Shown piece by piece: positions 59,271-64,000 of a DNA stretch of 64,000 nucleotides. Source of the stretch: UBA5951 sp012269555 (GTDB lineage: Bacteria > Pseudomonadota > Alphaproteobacteria > Puniceispirillales > Puniceispirillaceae); NCBI GenBank assembly GCA_038147755.1, contig JAYQTS010000001.1, positions 3,600-67,599 on the forward strand. Reading direction: 5' to 3'. Below the pieces are notes generated by a model, which saw only the letters and a program-made list of their open reading frames with translations, did no database searches and was not told the DNA's origin. The translations under genes and the position numbers were made by a program. The stretch's first letter is position 1; every line of letters starts with the position of its first letter.

Positions 59271-59357
59271 GGGGGCATGGTGAAATTTGGTAAACACAGC
59301 AGACTTAAAATCTGCCGACGATAAGTCTTCCCGGTTCAAGTCCGGGTGTCCCCACCA
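59271..59357 (+). tRNA. tRNA-Leu (anticodon UAA)
   Basis: Class II tRNA of 87 nt with the terminal CCA encoded (59355-59357). The acceptor stem GGGGGCA pairs with TGTCCCC (one G-U). The anticodon stem GCAGA/TCTGC encloses CTTAAAA, giving anticodon TAA. A long variable arm and the T stem CCCGG-TTCAAGT-CCGGG are clear. It reads UUA (and UUG by wobble) leucine codons. A minor D-arm reading (GGTGAAATTTGGTAAACAC) fits tRNA-Leu. Confidence 0.95.
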
Positions 59358-59462
59358 ACCAAAAAATATTATCAAAATCATGACTATAGCTGAGGAATGC
59401 AAATATAAAAAATATTTTAAATATCACTTTAGTTGTCCTACAAATTTGTATCTGTTAATATT

Positions 59463-60152
59463 ATGTTTTTTTTACCTTTATTCGATAGACTAATTTCCTC
59501 TCGAACTCCCATTATTTCTTGGTGTATTTTATTTTTTTGTGTTGTCATATTTTGCTGGCAATTATCACTTGATAGTTACACTCTCCGTATTGTTACACTT
59601 AAATATGGCGTTATACCGTCAGTTATATTTAGACATCAGTCTCTCCCCCCTGAATTACAATTATTCCATCCTTTTCTTTCTATAATTAGCTCGATGTTTT
59701 TACATGCAGGTTGGCTCCATATTGGATCAAACATGCTTTATTTATGGATTTTTGCAGATAATATTGAAGACTCAATGGGACATCTCAAATTTGTGATATT
59801 CTACATCATTTGTGGTACTGCAGCAGCTTTCGCACAGGGAATTATTGACCCGGAATCAACTACTCCTATGATAGGGGCCTCTGGCGGTATAGCTGGTATA
59901 TTAGGCGCCTATATTGTTCTGCATCCGAAAGCACCAATTCAGGTTTTAATGATAATTTTAATTTTTATAAGATTTATAAGTATGCCTGCGTGGATTGTAT
60001 TAGGAGTCTGGATAGGAACTCAATTTGCTGCGGCGCCTACTAGCTTTTCACAAGAGGGCGGTGTGGCTTATTTTGCCCATATTGGGGGATTTTTAGCAGG
60101 TGCTTCCCTCATACCATTTTTTAAACGAAAAGATATACCGATTGTTTGGTAA
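59463..60152 (+). CDS. Rhomboid family intramembrane serine protease
   Basis: 229 aa from ATG 59463 with six hydrophobic segments. The active-site serine is in TTPMIGASGGIAGILGAYIV (GxSG), and the catalytic histidine in GGVAYFAHIGGFLAGASLIP. The LHAGWLHIGSNMLYLWIFAD segment holds the oxyanion-region HxGxxHxxxN. These are all rhomboid marks. It is downstream of tRNA-Leu and followed 14 bp later by a small ORF. Substrates unknown. Confidence 0.92.
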   Translation: MFFLPLFDRLISSRTPIISWCILFFCVVIFCWQLSLDSYTLRIVTLKYGVIPSVIFRHQSLPPELQLFHPFLSIISSMFLHAGWLHIGSNMLYLWIFADNIEDSMGHLKFVIFYIICGTAAAFAQGIIDPESTTPMIGASGGIAGILGAYIVLHPKAPIQVLMIILIFIRFISMPAWIVLGVWIGTQFAAAPTSFSQEGGVAYFAHIGGFLAGASLIPFFKRKDIPIVW

Positions 60153-60165
60153 ATATGACACTGTG

Positions 60166-60318
60166 ATGTCAAACTCAGATTTTACAAATCCCATTTCTTT
60201 TGATGAGGTAAAAAAACAAGCTATAAAAAAATATACTTATCAAAAAGTTGAAGGAGACATGAAAAAAGGGTCGCTTCCAACATTTAAAAAAACTCCAAAA
60301 GGGCCTTGGAATAGCTAG
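60166..60318 (+). CDS. Small hypothetical protein after the rhomboid gene
   Basis: 50 aa, MSNSDFTNPISFDEVKKQAI then KKYTYQKVEGDMKKGSLPTF, ending KKTPKGPWNS. Highly charged and without hydrophobic parts. I do not recognise it. ATG 60166 was preferred over the longer frame that overlaps the rhomboid gene. The 13-bp gap suggests co-transcription. Confidence 0.5.
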   Translation: MSNSDFTNPISFDEVKKQAIKKYTYQKVEGDMKKGSLPTFKKTPKGPWNS

Positions 60319-60362
60319 CAAACCCGTATTTCTAAATTAAATAATCGAATTCGAAAAATAAA

Positions 60363-61112
60363 CTAAACAGCATCCTCCGCTTCATAACCAGACTGTCTTA
60401 CTAACACACATAATTCGCCCGCAGCTTTCACTACCGTATTCTTGTCAAGCCCTGTTAATACTACTGCAGTTCCAAATTGTCCTGGCTTAAACCAAGGATA
60501 ACTTCCAACAGAAACTCTTTCATATCTATCACTTATCTGCTCAAGAATATGGGCGACATTTCCCTCACCCGTTTGACATTGCACAGTAAGCCTCGTTGGA
60601 ATTGTACCTTTCTTTAAACTAGGTGCGATACCATCAAACATTGACTGCATGATAGATGGAACACCTGCCATCACATAAACATTTTTTAGACAAAATCCAG
60701 GCGCTGCACTTACTGGATTATCTATCAAAGTTGCCCCAATAGGAATATCTGCCATTTTCTTTCTTACTTCGTTTAACACAATATCAGTTCCCTTATAATG
60801 CTGCTCGAGCCGTTGCAATGCTTCCCGATTTCGTTCCACAGAAACACCAAAAGCTTGGGCAACAGATTCAGTTGTAATATCATCGTGGGTTGGTCCAATG
60901 CCACCAGAGGTAAAAACATAATCATTTGAGTCAGATAAATCAGTAATATGGCGAATTATTATTTCTTTCACATCTGCAATAATTCGTGCTTCAGTCAACT
61001 GAATGCCTAGTTCTGTAAGTTGGTCTGCTAACCAGCCAATATTCTTATCCTTTGTTCTGCCTGAGAGAATTTCATCACCTATAACACATATTGCTGCTGT
61101 CGGATTTGCCAT
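60363..61112 (-). CDS. CinA N-terminal domain (molybdopterin-binding fold) protein
   Basis: 249 aa. The MoaB/MogA-like fold shows AAICVIGDEILSGRTKDKNI at the start and VFTSGGIGPTHDDITTESVA in the middle, both typical of the CinA/MoCF-domain family. APGFCLKNVYVMAGVPSIMQ follows. There is no C-terminal PncC deamidase domain, so this is the stand-alone form common in alphaproteobacteria. It diverges from map. The function of this form is uncertain. Confidence 0.88.
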   Translation of the reverse strand: MANPTAAICVIGDEILSGRTKDKNIGWLADQLTELGIQLTEARIIADVKEIIIRHITDLSDSNDYVFTSGGIGPTHDDITTESVAQAFGVSVERNREALQRLEQHYKGTDIVLNEVRKKMADIPIGATLIDNPVSAAPGFCLKNVYVMAGVPSIMQSMFDGIAPSLKKGTIPTRLTVQCQTGEGNVAHILEQISDRYERVSVGSYPWFKPGQFGTAVVLTGLDKNTVVKAAGELCVLVRQSGYEAEDAV

Positions 61113-61237
61113 TTACCTTTATCTCCTAGTATATCATTACTATAATGTTAGATATTTAAGTTTATTTATGTAAGGCTTATATAACGTTGTAGCTTAAATG
61201 CAAATAGACGTTTAGTATTCTTTGTAAAGGATTAAGA

Positions 61238-62024
61238 ATGCGAGAAAGTAATGTATTAATTCATGATGAAGCTGGCTTTCAAGGAATGCGCAAGGCTGGT
61301 GCACTTGCAGCAGACGTTCTTGACATGATTACAGAGCATGTCAAAAAAGGCACTACAACACAGATGCTTGACGATATATGTCATGAATATATTATAAATC
61401 AAGGAGCCATACCTGCTCCCCTAAATTATAAGGGTTTTCCTAAATCTACCTGTATTTCTTTAAATCATGTTGTTTGTCATGGGATACCAGGTGACAGAAA
61501 ATTGTTGTCTGGTGATATATTGAATATTGATGTAACTGTTATTCTCGATGGCTGGTATGGTGATACCTCAAGAATGTATTATGTTGATACACCCCCTATT
61601 AAATCGCAGCGTCTTACGGAAGTTACTTATGACTGCTTGATGTTTGGAATTGAAGCTGCGAAGCCAGGTAATAGACTTGGCGATATAGGGTATGCCATAC
61701 AGACGTGCGCTGAGAAAAATAGGTTTTCTGTAGTTCGAGACTTTACTGGGCATGGCCTTGGTAAGGTTTTTCATTGTGCTCCAAGTGTCCTTCATTTTGG
61801 AAACCCCGGAACTGGGAATGTTGTTGGAACCTGGAATGATTTTTACGATTGAGCCAATGATTAATGCGGGTAAACCAGAAACAAAAATTCTAAGCGATGG
61901 TTGGACCGCTGTAACAAGAGATAAGAGTGCATCCGCGCAATTTGAACACTCCATTGGCATTACAGAAACAGGCGCAGAAATTTTACATCTTCAGCGATCG
62001 GCTTTAAATTTCCTCCATATATGA
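61238..62024 (+). CDS. map: Methionine aminopeptidase, type I (one frameshift)
   Basis: About 262 aa; removes the initiator methionine. Metal ligands: two Asp in ILNIDVTVILDGWYGDTSRM, His in VVRDFTGHGLGKVFHCAP, Glu in MIFTIEPMINAGKPE and Glu in SASAQFEHSIGITETG. VCHGIPGDRKLLSGD also matches. The frame is lost at the G3 run 61813-61815; G2 restores GNPGTGMLLEPGMIFTIEPM. AAAGGATT lies about 10 bases upstream of the ATG at 61238. Confidence 0.94.
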
Positions 62025-62148
62025 AAACTTAAATTTCGATTTTATGATTAACGATAATTCTTATCTTTCATTATCATATGCATTATTGTTGTTTGGCACT
62101 TAACAATATCTAGGAAACTAAAAATTTTCATGTATTTTACTTGAATTT

Positions 62149-62355
62149 TTATTTTTCATTTTCGAAATCATCCATACCTTTTTTAATTTCCTTTTTAATT
62201 TTTCTATAGGTCTTACCTGCTACCCTACTTCCTTTTAAGAGTGCTGGTTTAGCTTTGGTGGCAACATTTTTTGCAATATGTTTTGCTTGCTTTTGCACAG
62301 CTGGATCTTGCGCTTCGTAGCTAAGTGCACTAATAACTAATTTTTTAAGAATCAT
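62149..62355 (-). CDS. Small basic protein of unknown function
   Basis: 68 aa, MILKKLVISALSYEAQDPAV then QKQAKHIAKNVATKAKPALL and a lysine-rich helix (KTYRKIKKEIKKGMDDFENE). It looks helical and amphipathic with a positively charged centre and an acidic end. No family recognised. It sits alone on the minus strand between map and purB. Confidence 0.55.
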   Translation of the reverse strand: MILKKLVISALSYEAQDPAVQKQAKHIAKNVATKAKPALLKGSRVAGKTYRKIKKEIKKGMDDFENEK

Positions 62356-62476
62356 TTTTTACCGATTTTCAACTATGTTTTTGAATAAATTATTATCAAT
62401 CTTTACAGTTATGAGTATAGCATTTTTCCAAACAAGATGATATTGATGTTAGTATAAATAATCAGGAAAAACGTTT

Positions 62477-63772
62477 ATGATTCCCCGCTATTCTAGATCA
62501 GAAATGACACAGGGCTGGTCTGAACAAACTAAATTTCAAATCTGGTTTGAGATCGAAGCTCATGCATGTGATGCTCAAGCACAGTTAAAAGTAATTCCTC
62601 ACACTGCCGCTAAAGCTGTATGGGAAAAAGGAAAGTTTGATATTGACCAAATCAATGAAATCGAGCGTGAAACAAAGCATGACGTTATAGCTTTTCTTAC
62701 GAATTTAGCTCAACATGTAGGTTCTGATGCTCGTTTTATCCATCAGGGAATGACTTCATCTGACATATTAGACACAACTTTCTCTATTCAGCTCACACGT
62801 GCTGCAGACATTCTGCTTGACGACTTGGACAAACTATTATCTGCTTTAAAAGCTCGCGCAATAGAACATAAATACACACCTACTATTGGCAGGTCACATG
62901 GGATCCACGCAGAACCGACTACTTTTGGTCTCAAACTGGCACGTTTTTATGCAGAATTTGAAAGAAATAAAAATAGGCTCAAAGCAGCTAAAGAAGAAAT
63001 CTCTACTTGTGCAATTTCCGGCGCTATCGGTACTTTTGCGCATATAGACCCCAAGGTTGAGCAATACGTTGCTAAAAAAATGAACCTTCAAATAGAGAAA
63101 ATCTCAACTCAAATCATACCTCGAGATCGCCACGCTATGTTTTTTTCTGTGCTCGGCGTAATTGCTAGTTCCATAGAAAATTTAGCCATTGAAATTCGTC
63201 ACTTACAAAGGACGGAAGTTCGTGAAGCTGAAGAGTTCTTTTCAATTGGACAAAAAGGTTCTTCAGCTATGCCTCATAAACGAAATCCTGTATTAACTGA
63301 AAATTTAACTGGTCTTGCCCGCATAGTTAGGTCCGCTGTAATCCCAGCTTTAGAAAATGTTGCCCTTTGGCACGAACGGGACATCTCTCATTCATCCGTA
63401 GAGCGCATGATTGGACCAGATGCGACGGTGACTCTAGACTTTGCTTTGAACAGACTGGAAGATGTCATTAAAAAACTAGTAATCTATCCAAAAAAAATGG
63501 AAGAAAATTTAAATTCCCTTGGTGGATTGGTCCATTCACAACAAATACTGTTAGCGCTAACTCAAAAAGGTGCAAGTCGAGAGGATGCATATCACTTAGT
63601 CCAAAAGCATGCGATGGATGTGTGGGAAAAGGGTGGAAATTATCTAGATAAAATGAAATCTGATACAAAAATAAAAAAATATTTTACGGTAGAGGAACTC
63701 GAAAACCTATTTGATGCAAAACAGCATCAGCGACATGTTGATACTATTTTTAAGAGAGTTTTTGAAAGTTAA
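62477..63772 (+). CDS. purB: Adenylosuccinate lyase
   Basis: 431 aa. PurB cleaves SAICAR and adenylosuccinate in purine synthesis. Start is MIPRYSRSEMTQGWSEQTKF. The fumarase/aspartase signature is GSSAMPHKRNPVLTENLTGL, with HQGMTSSDILDTTFSIQLTR and TIGRSHGIHAEPTTFGLKLA (catalytic His) earlier. NVALWHERDISHSSVERMIG also matches. Full length and undamaged. purC begins 66 bp later on the same strand. Confidence 0.97.
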   Translation: MIPRYSRSEMTQGWSEQTKFQIWFEIEAHACDAQAQLKVIPHTAAKAVWEKGKFDIDQINEIERETKHDVIAFLTNLAQHVGSDARFIHQGMTSSDILDTTFSIQLTRAADILLDDLDKLLSALKARAIEHKYTPTIGRSHGIHAEPTTFGLKLARFYAEFERNKNRLKAAKEEISTCAISGAIGTFAHIDPKVEQYVAKKMNLQIEKISTQIIPRDRHAMFFSVLGVIASSIENLAIEIRHLQRTEVREAEEFFSIGQKGSSAMPHKRNPVLTENLTGLARIVRSAVIPALENVALWHERDISHSSVERMIGPDATVTLDFALNRLEDVIKKLVIYPKKMEENLNSLGGLVHSQQILLALTQKGASREDAYHLVQKHAMDVWEKGGNYLDKMKSDTKIKKYFTVEELENLFDAKQHQRHVDTIFKRVFES

Positions 63773-63838
63773 AGTTAAAAAATATATTCTCTTATCCGAA
63801 AAATAATTTATTTTTTTAAACTCTTTTAAGAGGGGATT

Positions 63839-64000
63839 ATGAAGTTACTGTATGAAGGAAAAGCCAAAAAACTTTTCAAAGGTCCTGATAAAGGAACTGT
63901 TATTCAGTACTTTAAAGATGATGCCACCGCCTTTAATGCACAAAAAAAAGACATTATTCAAGGAAAGGGTATCATCAATAACTATATTAGTAGTTCAATT
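63839..64000 (+). CDS. purC: Phosphoribosylaminoimidazole-succinocarboxamide synthase, N-terminal part
   Basis: The gene runs off the right edge; 54 codons are visible from ATG 63839. MKLLYEGKAKKLFKGPDKGT with VIQYFKDDATAFNAQKKDII is the conserved PurC start, including the KAKKLF segment. AAGAGGGG lies about five bases upstream as the ribosome site. Together with purB it makes two neighbouring purine enzymes, next to purMN and purF elsewhere in the window. Confidence 0.93.
   Translation, partial: MKLLYEGKAKKLFKGPDKGTVIQYFKDDATAFNAQKKDIIQGKGIINNYISSSI

Noticed and set aside
1..64000. CRISPR array, prophage, insertion sequence or integrated island
   Set aside because: No repeated spacer pattern, transposase, integrase or phage genes were seen; gene order is that of a core chromosome.

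Overview
The window reads as a chromosome segment of an AT-rich (mid-30s percent GC by eye), free-living, probably marine alphaproteobacterium. The taxonomic call rests on gene content and order. There is an EipB/DUF1849 envelope protein, the DnaA regulator HdaA, a tiny aa3-type cytochrome oxidase subunit IV, and a PyrC-like pseudo-dihydroorotase behind pyrB. Several gene runs are typical of the class: plsY-topA-rnr-rpmG, ndk-holC-pepA/lptF-lptG-surA-pdxA-rsmA, gmk-mltG-fabF-acpP-fabG-fabD/rpsF-rpsR-rplI, and radA-cvpA-purF. I cannot fix the genus; a low-GC SAR116-like lineage is only a guess. No prophage, insertion sequence, CRISPR array, rRNA or replication origin is visible.

Layout. 1-2010: gatCAB (minus). 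2071-4837: ruvX and pyrBC. 4882-11944: plsY, topA, rnr, rpmG and a ROK sugar kinase. 11987-16929: eipB, rnd, an atypical SDR, hdaA and a DUF2066 protein. 17013-18995: purM, purN and a small oxidase subunit. 19072-27212: ndk, holC and pepA facing away from lptF-lptG-surA-pdxA-rsmA. 27231-32322: gmk, mltG and the fatty-acid genes (minus). 32561-42715: ribosomal proteins S6/S18/L9, dnaB, alr, mlaEF, radA, cvpA, purF and an SDR. 42723-45573: mnmC, ycgN and two small ORFs. 45607-52093: a complete ligase-associated DNA-repair cluster (exonuclease, ATP-dependent ligase, Lhr-type helicase, PdeM) with a glutathione-transferase gene embedded in it. 52274-57559: a membrane-lipid modification cluster (flavin amine oxidase, DUF1365, Cfa-type methyltransferase, DUF3833, facing an SDR/NTF2-like pair). 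57657-64000: an unrecognised membrane protein, an HD hydrolase, tRNA-Leu(UAA), a rhomboid protease, a CinA-domain protein, map, purB and the start of purC.

About a third of the protein genes (23) are broken by single-base indels or by an in-frame stop, and many of them are essential (gatA, topA, fabF, lptG, map, rpsF). In nearly every case I could restore the family protein by changing one base, most often by lengthening a homopolymer by one (G5 read as G4, A5 for A6, T6 for T7). I read this as an unpolished, error-prone consensus, probably long-read, and not as gene decay. These genes are annotated as single joined coding regions with each lesion given.

The two most interesting loci are the DNA-repair cluster, where all four partners radiate from one 84-bp divergent promoter region and a GST-fold gene leads the exonuclease-ligase transcript, and the lipid-modification cluster with its convergent SDR/NTF2-like pair. 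Other points to check are an apparent loss of the topoisomerase I catalytic tyrosine, the absence of dprA and yicC from their usual places, and a perfect 18-bp palindrome plus a second inverted repeat in the rpsF leader.
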